Source of the DNA: Lunularia cruciata
Lineage: Eukaryota; Streptophyta; Marchantiopsida; Lunulariales; Lunulariaceae
Direction: 5' to 3'
Length of the DNA: 64,000 nt
NCBI GenBank assembly: GCA_948567375.1
Contig: OX419756.1
Location: forward strand, 28,746,552 to 28,810,551
Shown in pieces: positions 40,501 through 51,800 of the stretch; position 1 is the stretch's first letter, and every line of letters begins with the position of its first letter. The position numbers and the translations under genes are program-made. Under the pieces are notes generated by a model. It was not told the origin of the DNA. It saw only the letters and a list, made by a program, of their open reading frames with translations, and ran no database searches.

Positions 40501-41235
40501 CACAATTACTAGCAGCAATCTCTGCCATCACTCCCAAGAAACTGAAATTCCAGTTCCATGCTAAAAAGGTGATACAAAGTCTAACCAAGACTTCAATCCT
40601 AGCTACTACATCTACTCTTTGAATTGCAAAACCTCTCACTGCCAGTGCGTTGGCCACCTTCTTCGCCATGATTTGTTCTCTCGTTCTATGCTGTTGGAAA
40701 ATCAGACCCTCTCCTGGACAAGACACTCTAACTCCCTCAGGGTTTTGGAAAATTTCACTCTCGACGGGCTTCCGGACACGCATTACTATAGGACAACTAC
40801 TCAAAGGAATTGGGAATTTACTCAGAGGGTTCAAATTCCTCCAGCGCAGTCACAATTTTATATTGCCCCGAATCGCAGTCATTCTCTAGTCGATTTCGTT
40901 GGTGATTTTCTCTCTTCTGCATGCACTCCTGGTCACTGTCAAGACATGATTCTTCTGCCCCCGCCGTTTCTTGAAATGTACTTTCTTGCCACGTACAGAG
41001 GTTGTTAAACGGTCTTCGTCTTTCTTGCATTTTCCAACCCGAAGACGATGATCTTTGGCCTGTTTTTGGTGTACTCCTCTTCCGAGTACCTCCATCATCG
41101 GATCCGATGTCAGCTTCTTTGGCTTTCCTCCGAAGTTACTTTTGCCTCTTCTTTGTCCGCAATTTGACTTTTCCGTGCTTACTTTGTCTCTTAAACCCTA
41201 CTAACCATAAAAAAACAAAAAATGTGGGTACCACA
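37553..41235 (-). repeat. Element C 5' LTR
   Basis: 3683 bp, very long for an LTR. Ends as in the 3' LTR. Contains the fuller copy of the LTR-encoded ORF. No other function is visible for its great length. Confidence 0.93.
38352..41098 (-). pseudogene. LTR-encoded ORF, fuller copy in 5' LTR
   Basis: From ATG 41098 (a second ATG follows at once) to 38352, about 915 codons. Order: basic ~70-residue start; R-T-R-E-Q-I-M-A-K-K-V; central N-W-A-K-C-F-H-H-R-T-R-Q and S-P-P-H-Y-F-A-P-F; acidic S-E-S-E-S-D-E-E; Lys/Pro linker; coiled coil (E-L-E-D-L-R-R-E-E-D-S ... L-Q-K-Q-A-R-E-L-K-E-Q); acidic end. Stops: TAG 40886, TGA about 40843, TAG about 40453, TAG 39317; one frameshift near 38975. The longest open piece is 39317-40309 (330 codons). 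It is not gag, pol or env, and I do not recognise it. Confidence 0.65.
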
Positions 41236-41240
41236 GGACT

Positions 41241-41560
41241 AGTCCACAAATCCTACCAAGTCTGTGCTTTGGGCCAAGCCTGACTGTCATAGCAAAAACC
41301 CCACCACCTAAGAATGACAGACTAAGAAAAGAGTTTGGAATGACAAATCAGGAATAGTAGCCAAAGAACAAGCAAGAAAATTTAACCTAAAGCCTATGCA
41401 AGTATTCATTGACAAGGATCAGCACCCGAAATAGCAATAGACAATCTCCGAAGAGAAGTTGTTGTCATAAATCCAGAGAAGAGAACCAATGCCAGACTAC
41501 AAAAGAACTGCCAAGTCCATGACAAACAAGACAGCCTAAGCACATGCAGCCAGGTGCCTA
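41241..41560. other. Right end of repeat F
   Basis: A-rich, without coding signs. It continues the host sequence of Element C after TSD GGACT. At about 41560 the MT element polyprotein resumes (L-G-L-H-P-W-S-T-W-D-V at 41595-41630). Confidence 0.35.
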
Positions 41561-42770
41561 GCGCAATCTTGAGACCTTACAATCCCTGTGACAGCGGTCT
41601 ACTTGGGTTACACCCTTGGTCTACTTGGGATGTAACTAGAGGACATTTGGAGCTTGTAGCCAAATTGGAAGGAATTTTTCACATTGAGGTTGGGAGCATG
41701 GCATTACTACTCCCAAGGCCCAATGTAGTAGCTCATCAATATGTTTTCCACTCCTACCTCACGGAAAGGATGTATTACATCAATGGAGGTTCTTACAATT
41801 TGGATTAAAGAACACTCTTGCCAAGTTCTAAAGAGTCATGGACAAGATTGTGGTAGGATTGAATTTTCCTTGGTGCTATATTGATGATAATTTGGTCTAT
41901 ATGACTACTATGGAGGAGCATGAGAGACATTTGTTGGAGGTGTTTGAGAGATTGAGATCTCATAGACTCAAATTACATCTTACATCAAGTGTAGATTCTT
42001 TCACGAGCAGGTTAAATATTTGGATCACACTATCTACCTTGGAGGACTTGATGTTTGGGAGACCAAGGTAGAGGCTATTGCATGTATTCCTTGGACTATG
42101 GATGTGAGTAGAGAGCCAAAGTTCCTTGGATTGGTGAACTTGTATCACTGCTATGTTAGAGGATTTAGTGTTATTGCCAAGGCCTTGACAAAGCTGACCA
42201 TGCTTATACATGAGTGGTATTGGGAAGGTGAGCAAGAGAGTTTTATAGAGCTCAATGAAAGATTGACATCTACCCCTATTCTTAGGAGACAGATCAAAGG
42301 ATGACCATTCCAAGTTCACATTGATTAGAGTATGTTGGTGCTTGGAGCAATGCTCATCCAACATGGTGATGAGAGGAAGGTATTTGTGGTGGCCTATGCT
42401 AGTCACTCAAACAATTCAGCAAAGACAAAGTATAGTTCATATGTGAGAGAGTGCTTGGCAATAGTGTGGGTAGTAGCACATTTCTAATATTATCTATTTG
42501 GTAACCTCTTCATTCTCATCATTGATCATTGACCATTGAAGTGATTGATGTACTCTGACAAGCTTTTAGGAAAGCTTGCACAATGGACTCTAATTTTATA
42601 AGAGTATGATTTCATGATTATTCCTAAACCTGGAGTGGTGAACCATGATGCAGATGAGTTGAGTAGAAACCCATGTCCCAGCCAACAGATCAGATTAGAG
42701 CATGTTTGTATGGTGAGATAGATGAGGAGATGGTGCCCAAGTTGGCATGCATCTACCTCTCTGTGCATAA
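41560..42770 (+). pseudogene. MT element: reverse transcriptase and RNase H
   Basis: After an open 84-codon stretch (41554-41808) the RT appears with Y-I-D-D (41877-41888) and E-V-F-E-R-L-R-S-H-R-L-K-L-H. The thumb F-L-G-L-V-N-L-Y-H-C-Y-V-R-G-F follows, then RNase H (Y-A-S-H-S-N-N-S-A, D-H-x-P-L-K, L-A-Q-W-T-L-I, N-H-D-A-D-E-L-S-R-N). Stops and shifts are frequent. Same strand as the methyltransferase, in the right order for one polyprotein. Confidence 0.8.
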
Positions 42771-42839
42771 TTTTGACCCCCCATATTGCTCTCAATGTCA
42801 TCATGTTGCACTCGTCAGGAATGCAAAACCTTCCTAAGA

Positions 42840-43128
42840 GAGAAACTCAATTTGCTACTGACGCGAACGAGTAGTAATTCAGGGTTCCCCGGACATTCTG
42901 ATTGTATAATTCTAAAATGTCTGCATGATCCAATGGTGTTAGGGGTCGCGTCTTCCCGGGTTTGTTGGGTTTTGGAACATCAACTCTCCTTGCCGGCGTA
43001 TACCTGTAAGTCCCGCACATCTGACCAATGTAGGGTTTGCTGAGATTGTGCACATCAAAGCAGGTTGTTCTTGAGGGGCATCCCATGTGGCTCTGATATG
43101 CGGAGTTTGGACCATATTTATGCCACAT
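42840..43128 (-). pseudogene. Group II intron maturase fragment
   Basis: Minus-strand frame with R-R-V-D-V-P-K-P-N-K-P-G-K-T-R-P-L (the conserved R-x-x-x-I-P-K ... G-K-x-R-P-L of the RT start), followed almost at once by D-I-L-E-L-Y-N-Q-N-V-R-G-T-L-N-Y-Y-S-F-A, the maturase domain X motif. The RT body between them is missing. Stops follow soon after. Confidence 0.6.
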
Positions 43129-43409
43129 TCAGGCGCTCCCGTGCATTGTGGTGCTCTGTGAAGGGGCGCTTTGAGGATAAGATGTAAATGCACCATGTGG
43201 GAAATACGCATAAATACAATAATGGATGAGATGGGAGGTCTGACAGATACGGCTAAAGCTATGGAAAGCATCCTTGTGATGACTGCCTATCAAATGGTTA
43301 AAACGTAGCGCAAAGTGGTGATGCTGAGAAAAAAATGCAAAAAATAAACAACCTACCCACAAAAATTAAGCTCATAAACATAGGCAAAGTGCCATTTGAT
43401 GAGTAACTA

Positions 43410-43495
43410 ATTATGACAAGACTCAAAGAAGAAGCCCCGACTAACTCCGTGCCAGCAACCGTGGTAAGACGGGAGGGCAAGTGTTATTCGTGTGT
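43410..43495 (+). rRNA. Small-subunit rRNA fragment (530-loop region), mitochondrial type
   Basis: CTAACTCCGTGCCAGCAACC, then GTGGTAAGACGGGAGGGCAAG: the universally conserved 530 loop of SSU rRNA with three changes (CCGG to CCGA, CAGC-AGCC to CAGC-AACC, CGCGG to CGTGG), all G-to-A or C-to-T at CpG-like places. The AAGACGGG...GGCAAGTGTTATTCG side fits plant mitochondrial rrn18. Only about 70 bases are preserved. Confidence 0.7.
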
Positions 43496-44930
43496 GAAGA
43501 TGTTTTTTAAGATTTGCAAAGCACCCTCCTTGAAACTTCAAAGGAGATTTGGCAAAGCCATGGAGGCTTTAGTGGTATCTCTCTCAATGCATACAAGAGG
43601 AGTTATAGAGGTCACAAATTCATATGGTGGAGATATTGGTACAATTCAGCAAGACATTCATGATGATATCTTAATGATGGATTATTTTTGCATTGGTGTT
43701 GTGGGTGGCATAATTGGTGCCAAGGAGAGAAACCATGTTCTTCAACAAGCCAGGTGGTTTAGATTGGAATGCATACACCTTCTTTGTGTATGGGATGGTA
43801 GAGTGCAAGAAGTATCACTTCCATCTCAAGGACCACACTTGATCCATCATGCTCATGAGGAGCTAGGACATTTGGAGTAAAGTGTATATATAGCTTACTC
43901 TAGAGCCATTATTGGTGGCACGGTAAGCAAATTGATGTATAGCAATTTGTTTCAAGATGCGTGGTTTGTGATCAAGTTAGAGCATCATTTAATGCTCTTA
44001 TGCCACAATGCCATCCATTACTTATCATGGAATTGGGTTACCATTAGAGTTTGGACTTTGTTTGACCTTTATTGTTGACTATGAAACATCATCATTATGT
44101 TTTGGTTATGGTAGAGCACTTCTCCAAGTGGATTAAGTTGGTGGCACTTTGTGACAAGTCTAGGGAAGGGATGGCTTACTTGTATTTAGATTAGGTTCTT
44201 AGTCATTTTGGTGCACCAACTGAGATTTGATTGATCAGGGTACAAAGTTCTTGGGAGAGTTTTAGGTCTTGTGTGACAAGGCCTTGATTGATCAATGTAC
44301 TACCTCCCAAGATCACCTTGAGGCAGATGGCTTAGCTAATAGAGTGATTTAGACGGTGAAGAGAGGATTACATAAGTTTTTAGAGAGGCCACTTAGGAGA
44401 TTGGGATCTCCAATTACCTTGGTTGGGCATAGGCTATCTATTCAGCCGGCAAGCCTCCTTAGCATCCTTCTCTCCTTAATTTCTACTCTATGGATGACAT
44501 CTAGATTTACTTACAGCCATTCATCAAGATGCTACTATTATTCTGGACTTGGATGATCCAAACGTATGGGTGAGCACATGTTCTCTACGGGTAGAGATCT
44601 TTTAGAGAGTGATGTAGATGGTCTTTGAGAATTTGGTGATTGCTCAGCATAGGGATACCTAACACTGTGCTATTGTTCAAAGAAGAGGTTATAGTCCCTC
44701 AATCTACCAATTTCATCTAGGTGACTATGTAAACCTACAATAGACTACACTGATGACACTTGATGTTACTATGAGCTGTACTTTCTTGAGAGTGCATGAG
44801 GTTTTGACTTTTGGAGTCCAAGTGTTGGAAGGATGTGATGGTGTTGTTTAGAAGGATCATGTGCACAATCGTGCACCATGCCACTTCTCAAACATTGATG
44901 GCACTATGGATCCAAGCTTGGCACTTGTAT
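43496..44930 (+). pseudogene. MT element: integrase
   Basis: The open part 43413-43880 ends H-H-A-H-E-E-L-G-H-L-E, the start of the HHCC zinc part; C-V-V-C-D-Q-V-R follows in a shifted frame. Core: S-L-D-F-V, Y-V-L-V-M-V-E-H-F-S-K-W, L-I-D-Q-G-T, then A-D-G-L-A-N-R where the catalytic Glu is changed. The tail has G-D-Y-V-x-L-Q-Q-T and L-E-G-C-D-G-V-V, H-N-R-A-P-C-H. Many stops. Confidence 0.75.
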
Positions 44931-45085
44931 GTGCAGGCTTGTGGTGTATGTTATGGCGGCTCTTTTGGTGGAGTTGCTACTATGTTGGTGTGTAATAACT
45001 ATTTGAGAGGATAACATATGGCCTGTTTGACTCCTCTCCTCATGATGGTTCCTCAAGAACAATGGTTATGTCCTGATGTACTTGA
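44931..45085 (+). pseudogene. MT element: PHD-finger remnant behind integrase
   Basis: After one frameshift behind the integrase tail: C-G-V-C (44940-44951), then about 13 residues, C-N-N-Y (last Cys of the pair changed to Tyr), a stop, H-M-A-C, and W-L-C-P-D-V (45063-45080). The spacing C-x2-C, C-x2-[C], H-x2-C, W-x-C-P is that of a C4HC3 PHD finger, a reader of histone H3 tails. Position at the end of integrase is where chromoviruses carry their chromodomain. Confidence 0.65.
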
Positions 45086-46780
45086 CCTATAGCTAGTTCA
45101 CTCCTTATGTGGTATAGATTGCAAAGAGGTGACTAATGATGGGGCTCAATAGCACCTAGCTTCTTGATCTTTGCCCACCATAGGGTATACCATATACTTG
45201 GAATAGATGGCTACTTGGAGTTAGAGAGACCTAACTACTAACTAGGGAGGTGATTGGACACTTTAGAGTTCATGTATGACTTATGTATAAGTTGTGCTTC
45301 TAAAGTATACAATATTGATAGCAATTTACGTTTTATAATGATTTATATATGCACAACAATTTTCACAATATTTATAGTGCCAAAGTTAGGTTGCTTAGAC
45401 ACTAGAGTGGTAGTACTGGTAGTCATAGGTATTTTGGTAGTTACTCATGGTTACTTGTTGGCAGTCCAATTTTATGTTAGAGCTATTGATCACATGGTAG
45501 GACCTACCATCACTTGCATCATTCACACCATTGGATGTGCCATCAGCAACATCATTAGGACTGGAGACCTAGGTCAAGTAGAGGGGTATACCTTTGAAAT
45601 GCAACTCTAGAGAGCTCACTTCTTTGAGTTCTTAGCTATCGTGGATAGGGGCCGGTGAGTGTCACCTAAAGTCTCTTAACTAGAGTAGATGTGGGTTGAT
45701 TGATTTGTAATAAATTCTCAATTGTTGGCAGATCATTGAGTAAAGGATCAAGTACATACCTGATTTGAGTGGAAGAAAGAATTGATTGACTATGGCACTT
45801 TAGAGTTCATGTATGACTTATGTGTGAGTTGTGCTTCTACAATTTATGATGTTGACAGTGATGTATATTGTGTATTAATGTATATATGCACAACAAAAGC
45901 TCTTGAGAAAGTGTTTTCAACAAGATAAGCCACACGTTGTTTGCATTTATATTCACAAAGATATTGGTCCCTATGTGAGTTATCTTTCTTTTCACTCCCA
46001 TAATAAAATCCCATAACATGAAGATCTATCTTGTACTTCCATTTCTACACTCCCATAGAAGATCTATCTTGTATTGACTCTTCAACATTCTCAAGTTAAT
46101 TATCCCATAGAGCATTCTAGTGATAATTAGACTCCACATTTAACACAAATTGCCATTGAGTCTGCTCTACCCAAAAGTTTGACAATTGTTTTTCTGGTTT
46201 GCCTAATTGACTTGAAGCCAAGAGGTTTGTAGTGACCTATTTTTCACAAAACACTTTCATTTATTTGTTTTCTGCCTTTTTCTTAAATTTAAGCCAAGTT
46301 ACAAACATGTCAAGGATAAAAAAGTAGTTTGGTACCACTTGCAATTGGAGTGGAAGGCAACTACATGTGTAAGAAGAATAAACATTAAGGAGGAAGTGCA
46401 CACAAAAAAGATGAACCCTAAAGGAAGTGATTTGGAGGATGGTCTATGCCAAAGGGGTTCAAGCTCAAAGACTTTAAACATTGCCAACCTTTGGCTTGAG
46501 GCCTTCATCCTAGAAGACCTTTGGCCATGAATGAAGTACAATGGTTTGAATGTGCCACCACTTGGATGAATGACTACCTTTGAGAATCATTTACATATGC
46601 CAAAGTATTTTCATGTGTAGATTGAGACCACCCAAGCATAACTCATATGTTGAGACTAAAGTAGTCCATCTGCAGATTGAAGTTAGTTACAAGCACATAG
46701 CATTTTTTAGTTTCTTCTATCTTTTGTGTCAAGTTTGCACGAGCATTTGCTGTAGACATTCCTCTTAGATTTTGTGCAAA
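45086..46780. other. AT-rich region with a pair of direct repeats, no gene seen
   Basis: The phrase CACTTTAGAGTTCATGTATG and the following ~100 bases occur at 45257-45365 and again, diverged, at 45795-45895. One 119-codon frame (45254-45610) has hydrophobic stretches but no known signature, and I do not call it. It may include the decayed 3' end and LTR of the MT element. Confidence 0.4.
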
Positions 46781-46797
46781 AGAGAGAGAGAGAGAGG
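46781..46797. repeat. (AG)n microsatellite
   Basis: AGAGAGAGAGAGAGAGG, eight dinucleotide units. Confidence 0.8.
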
Positions 46798-47029
46798 AAA
46801 TGGTGAGGGGAGAAAAAATAGTGCACTCACCAAGGCAATGCAAGTGTATGCTTGACATGATGCTTAGATCACCAAGATTATATTAGTGGACCTTGCCTTA
46901 TAGAGCAAATGTACTTTATAGCAAGAAATTGGCATTTGTGCTATGGAATTGGGATTTGAGCTATCCAAAGTAGATCCAAGAGATAAGAGAGAATATAGAT
47001 CTTGGGATAGGGAATTTAAGAGTGAACCT

Positions 47030-48820
47030 ATTTGCATAGACCAAGGATTATTGGATCATTATCCTTAAGCCAAAAAATTCCACACCATGTGATAACTCTA
47101 GAGACCTAATAGCATCAATTGGATAAGAATTTGGAGAAGGTGTTGATGGCTTCTTTCAACAAGCCAAAGACTAAAAATGGATAGAGCATGGCCACCTTAA
47201 AAGACCCTACATAAAGGATGATATTCAAAGCCATCATAAAGGTCTTCAAGTGGAAGAGGATAGCTTACCTCAACAACAACCAAGCAATCTTCTTGCACTT
47301 CATGTATGGTGGGTCTCTAATAAATGGAGCGTACATGTTCTATAGGCTAGCCATGACCATGTGAAGAGATATGAACAAGGATGGGGAAGTAACAAATATA
47401 TCCCCACTTGTAAATTTTTACATGGATTTGGGCTTTCTTACAAAGGAAGGAAGGGAGGAAGAAATTCTCTAGATAGTTCTACTTGAAGTGTTATTTTAGA
47501 TCATAACCAAAGGTGAAGGTGATATGGTAGAGGTATACCTTAGTGCATGATGAATATGCAAGCATTGGCAAATTTGTAAAGGTAGAAGAAGCCTTGAATT
47601 CCATTGGCTATAACAAGAAATTGAAGAAATTAGCACTTGTGAGGCCAGAAGGTTGAAAGCCAAGAAGGAAAAGAAGAACCAGAAAGTAGTGGAGGAGTCC
47701 CCTGCATTTCTTTATTCTATTTGCAACATAAATTCACAAAAAAGTATTTATTTGGATCTAAAAATTATTTTAAAAAAAACTTCTCCCAATGGTCTTTGCA
47801 CTATAGAAGTTGAAGGTACTAAGAGTGGAAAGGAGGAAGAAGTAGAGAACTGCCTCACACTACTTGGATCATCTTTGGCATAAGAGTAGGACAATTATGA
47901 ACAATTTTAAGATGCCCAATTGCCCCACCAAGAGAATATTAGATGGTTGAGAAGGAAAAGTTGGTCAAAGGAGGGAAGGACCAAGAAGATCTCCACCACA
48001 AAGCATAATTCCACACCAAAGGTACACAAATCAAGAACTAGGACTTCTAGGTACAAAAGATGAAAGCAATCAAGGCCAAAGAATGCCACTTGACCAAAAG
48101 GAGAACAAAGACAAAGGGCATGTAACAGAAGTGAGACATAAGGTACCTAAAGTTGAAAGCCCAATGCTTAAAGAATAACCAATACACATGACTGAGAGGC
48201 AAAGGTACAAAAGTCAAAGGTCTAGTGCACAAAAGCAAAAAACCAATAGACATAAAAGACAAAAGAAGACCTTTGGCAAAGACAAGGAAGGTTGAGGAAG
48301 AAGAACTTATCCAAGGAAGAGTTACCCAATGCCCCCAATCTCATATCAAATCATTCATCTGGTGAGGCTGGGGACAATGATACTAGAGCAACTCCTACTT
48401 AAGTCTAAAGAGCACAACAAAGAGGTAATTGATTATGCTTCCTTACTAGGGTATTTATACGAGACCTCCCATTAGGCCAAAGTAGAAAAGGAGAAGGTTG
48501 CAACAAAAGTTGCCAAGGTAATAAAGTAAAACAAGGAAGGAGGTTTGCAGGTAAACAATAGAATGTAGGAGAACTTCAAGGAGAAAGCCAGAATGCTTCA
48601 CTTGAAGCTGCATAGAATAAAAGTGGAGAGGAAATCAAGAGATTGTAGGGAGAAGGGTGTATCTTTCATCTTCAGCAAAATTAAAGGCAACAAGACTTAG
48701 AGGAGCAACTGAAGGATCTAGACAAAGAAGTAGATATCCTTCAAGGCAAATTAGAGAAGTTAAAGATAATGATGATCACCATTGAGTTCAACACAAGGAG
48801 TACCAAGAAATAGCAAAGAT
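47030..48820 (+). pseudogene. Decayed TE-like coding sequence, unknown family
   Basis: Open stretches parted by stops. Near 47220-47460: I-F-L-H-F-M-Y-G-G-S-L and L-V-N-F-Y-M-D-L-G-F-L-T-K-E-G-R-E-E-E; near 47653-47883 a Lys-rich frame; near 48690-48810 a clear coiled coil (Q-Q-D-L-E-E-Q-L-K-D-L-D-K-E-V-D-I-L-Q-G). The shape, a globular start and a coiled-coil end, recalls accessory proteins of plant transposons. I cannot name it. Confidence 0.3.
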
Positions 48821-51800
48821 CCAAATTGAAGACATGTTCATGAAATTGTATAAGAAGAGGAAGAAAGGACAATGATCAAGGCTATATGAAGGAGGAAGTG
48901 ATAGCAAAGGTGCATCCAATTTGTACAGGCATTAGAAGAAAAGACAATGATCCAAAGGAAGAAGCAAGAGATTAGTTTGTGGGCCTCATGGAGAAGGCAA
49001 TTGAAGTTAGACCGCATAGGACCAAGCTCTACAAATTGAATCTATAGATTCAAACTCTAGAGGCAAAGGTCTACTTGAACAAATAAGCTTGATCAGTTGG
49101 AAATTTGACTAAGTGAACACATAAATATGAATTTCACTGAATCAATAGATACACTCTTCCAATTTGCAAATTACAAGGAGAAGGTAGACATGTTGATTAG
49201 AATTATGAGAGACAATAGTAGTTCTTTGTGATAGTTTAGCTTAAGATCTTTGTTGTCTCATACCTTTAGACTATAGGCCAAAGGTAGAGAAAGTGTAAAT
49301 AATCAAAGTATAGGTGACCTTTGGCACGAAAGGCCTTTGGTATGAAAACCACTTTGGCATGGAAGACCATTTGGGTAAAACTTATTTGCAATGGTAGGAA
49401 ACATTTTGCCCAAAGGCATTTGGGGTCAGAAATTTGAAGGTAAGTAAAAATTTATCAGTTATGAAAAGGAAAGATCTAACACTTCTATGATATGCAAGGC
49501 ACTAAAGTAGGCAACATTAGCATAAGATAAGGTAGGAAGTTAGGATTAGCATTGTACATTGTAGATACAAACCCAAGATTTCCGTAATTCTCCAACCATC
49601 AGACCCCTTTTTTGGAAAAATTTCTTATTTGTTTCAAAAAAGATATTGAATGGTAAAAGAAGTACTTTTGTTGAATTAAGACTTAAAGATAATTATTTAA
49701 GTTTTACTCATAATCTTTTGTCTTCTTCTTTTTTGCTATTCATAGTAAAAGAATATAAGAACTATACAAGTTATTTTTGAAGTTTATCAAAATTTGAGTA
49801 GTGAAGCCTTGGTTTAATAATATTTCTTATGCATTTGATTGAAGTTGAGACTTTAAGTTTCTTGAGAGAGAACTTAGTTGAATTGCTTTTCAAAGCCTTG
49901 AGTGTCTAATAAACAACAGAAAGAGCTAGTAAAGGCATTGAGCCTCTATTGGAGCATTGAACCATAAAAACCATGCATTTATATAATTGGTAATATATCA
50001 AATTCATTATAAATCTGTGACTTAAAAGGAGGAAGAAGAAACATCTAATGGAAAGATGGCTCTAATAGTCTAATAATAAGCTAGAAGAAGAATATTGAAT
50101 AAGCAAAGAAAAGATAAAATATTAGAGAAAATCTCATAGATAATACTTATAAAGTTTACAACAAAATTGGAGAAGCCTAAGTTTCAAGTGAACTATGAGT
50201 TGTAGAAAGCACAAGGAACAAAATGACTATTTGTTTCCATTTTCTTTGACTTTGTTATCACACGTAAACATTCAGAGTAATTAAAGCTTCCTTTCTTAGA
50301 ATGATTTCCCTTTTCAAGTTATATTTTACGGTTTTAGCTTCATATAAGTTTGATATCCTAAGAGATGTGACAGAGAAGAGAAAGAGAGAAGGAGATATGC
50401 TATAGTTATTATGAGGTAGTGAATCTAACCATAATAGCTGGAGCATATCTCCTTTCACCTTTTAAACCTCCGTATCTTAGCTTTAATAATTGTAAAAAGG
50501 TATAAAGCCTCTTAAGTAGAGGTGACAATTCTACCATAAATTACAAAAACTATAGAGGAGTTGAATATAAATTAAAATCGTCACTTTTAGGTGGCATTTT
50601 TTTACATTGAATATTTAATAATCATACATCAAGAACTACCATTGACCGTTCTTGGATAGAAATTCTAAGTTCTTTGTTATGATAAGTTGCAAAACCATTG
50701 CTGCAAACGTATCATAGATGGTTTACTCTTGAGTGCCACCATTATCCACTCGGTTGACATAAAATTTTCTGCTTTTAGGTAATGGGTTTTTTTTGTCTAT
50801 AATCTTCTTGGACGTACGCATAAACATAAAAGCCTATCACCAAAAATTCTTTGAATAGATTGAAAATGACAACTTTGATGCAAAAATTTGGAGATCAAAG
50901 GGTGCATTTTTGCAAGTTGAAAACATTAGTCCTTACTAAAGCAGCGTGTGCTTTAAACTTTCAAAATGAGTGAAATTCAAGTGTTAAATTTCATGATTGA
51001 TGGAATTTTTTTTTACTTATACAAAAAGCTTTCTAACACCCTTTGTGCACATGTAACCAAATTTTGAACTTTTGGAGTTGGAGAAAATAAGGAGATGAAA
51101 TTTCAATTAAACTGACATGTGATTATTTGAATCAAAGGAATATCATGTCAATTTTGAAATTTGTCGATAGGAATATCAAATTTTGTCAAATGTAAGTATT
51201 ATTTGCTTGCTGAAAATGGAACCACCCTCATGATTACACTTCTAAAGAGAAAGTGAAATTTAGATTAGGGGAAGTTGGAAGAGATGGTTATGATACAAAG
51301 CCACAAAAGCCTCGAGGAGTTGGTTATGGTATATTTCTACACTTGAAATCTATTTGAAAATCACCCTCAGTTATTTAAAGGAGGATTTTATCAAGTTCTT
51401 GAACTGTTAGCTTCAAGAAGTGTCAAATTCTTTTCTACAAGCAAATCTTTCTATCTTCAAAGGTGCAAAGATTAGATTATAGAGTTGATATTTGAAAGTT
51501 TGTAGGTTCTTTCAAGATAAAAATAAAACAATTTATTGGTACTTCTTTAGAGGTTTATGTGGTTTTGTTCTCTTGTCCTTATATTGGAGCCTAAGACTCG
51601 TCGTCGACAAGGGTAGACCTATCGAAAGAGATAAAAGAGTACAGATTTGCAACAAGTACCTTTATACTTATGTTGATGCTTTGAGAGAATTATTCAAGGA
51701 ATTACATGCATGAAACAAAAAATCCCCATGCGTGCTATCTCATATCTATTAGAACAGTGAAGGCTATATCTTCATGGAGTACTAATGATATTCACTATTC

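Larger units (their letters stand above)
28441..41235 (-). mobile_element. Element C: Ty3/gypsy element with 3.7-kb coding LTRs
   Basis: 12,795 bp on the minus strand, TSD GGACT (28436-28440, 41236-41240). The 5' LTR is 37553-41235 (3683 bp) and the 3' LTR 28441-31393 (2953 bp, shortened by an internal deletion of about 730 bp). The internal 6.2 kb has a tRNA-Asp-like primer site, gag, protease, RT with F-I-D-D, RNase H, integrase without chromodomain, and a polypurine tract. The LTRs carry a long ORF in the same sense as gag-pol. The coding parts have several stops and shifts, so this copy is dead. Confidence 0.95.
42770..43495. other. Mitochondrial-like DNA insertion (NUMT)
   Basis: About 725 bp that interrupt the MT element between RNase H and integrase. 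It contains a group II intron maturase remnant on the minus strand and a small-subunit rRNA fragment on the plus strand (both listed). Borders are approximate, set by where MT-element text stops and resumes. Both contents are typical of plant mitochondrial DNA, so organelle-to-nucleus transfer is the simplest reading. Confidence 0.6.

Noticed and set aside
42526-43271. A functional maturase gene
   Set aside because: The RT body is absent, stops occur in the remaining part, and it is flanked by retroelement pieces, so it is a transferred fragment only.
45254-45610. Hydrophobic 118-codon frame
   Set aside because: Its start is within a duplicated DNA segment (again at 45795) whose second copy is not open, so it is probably decayed repeat.
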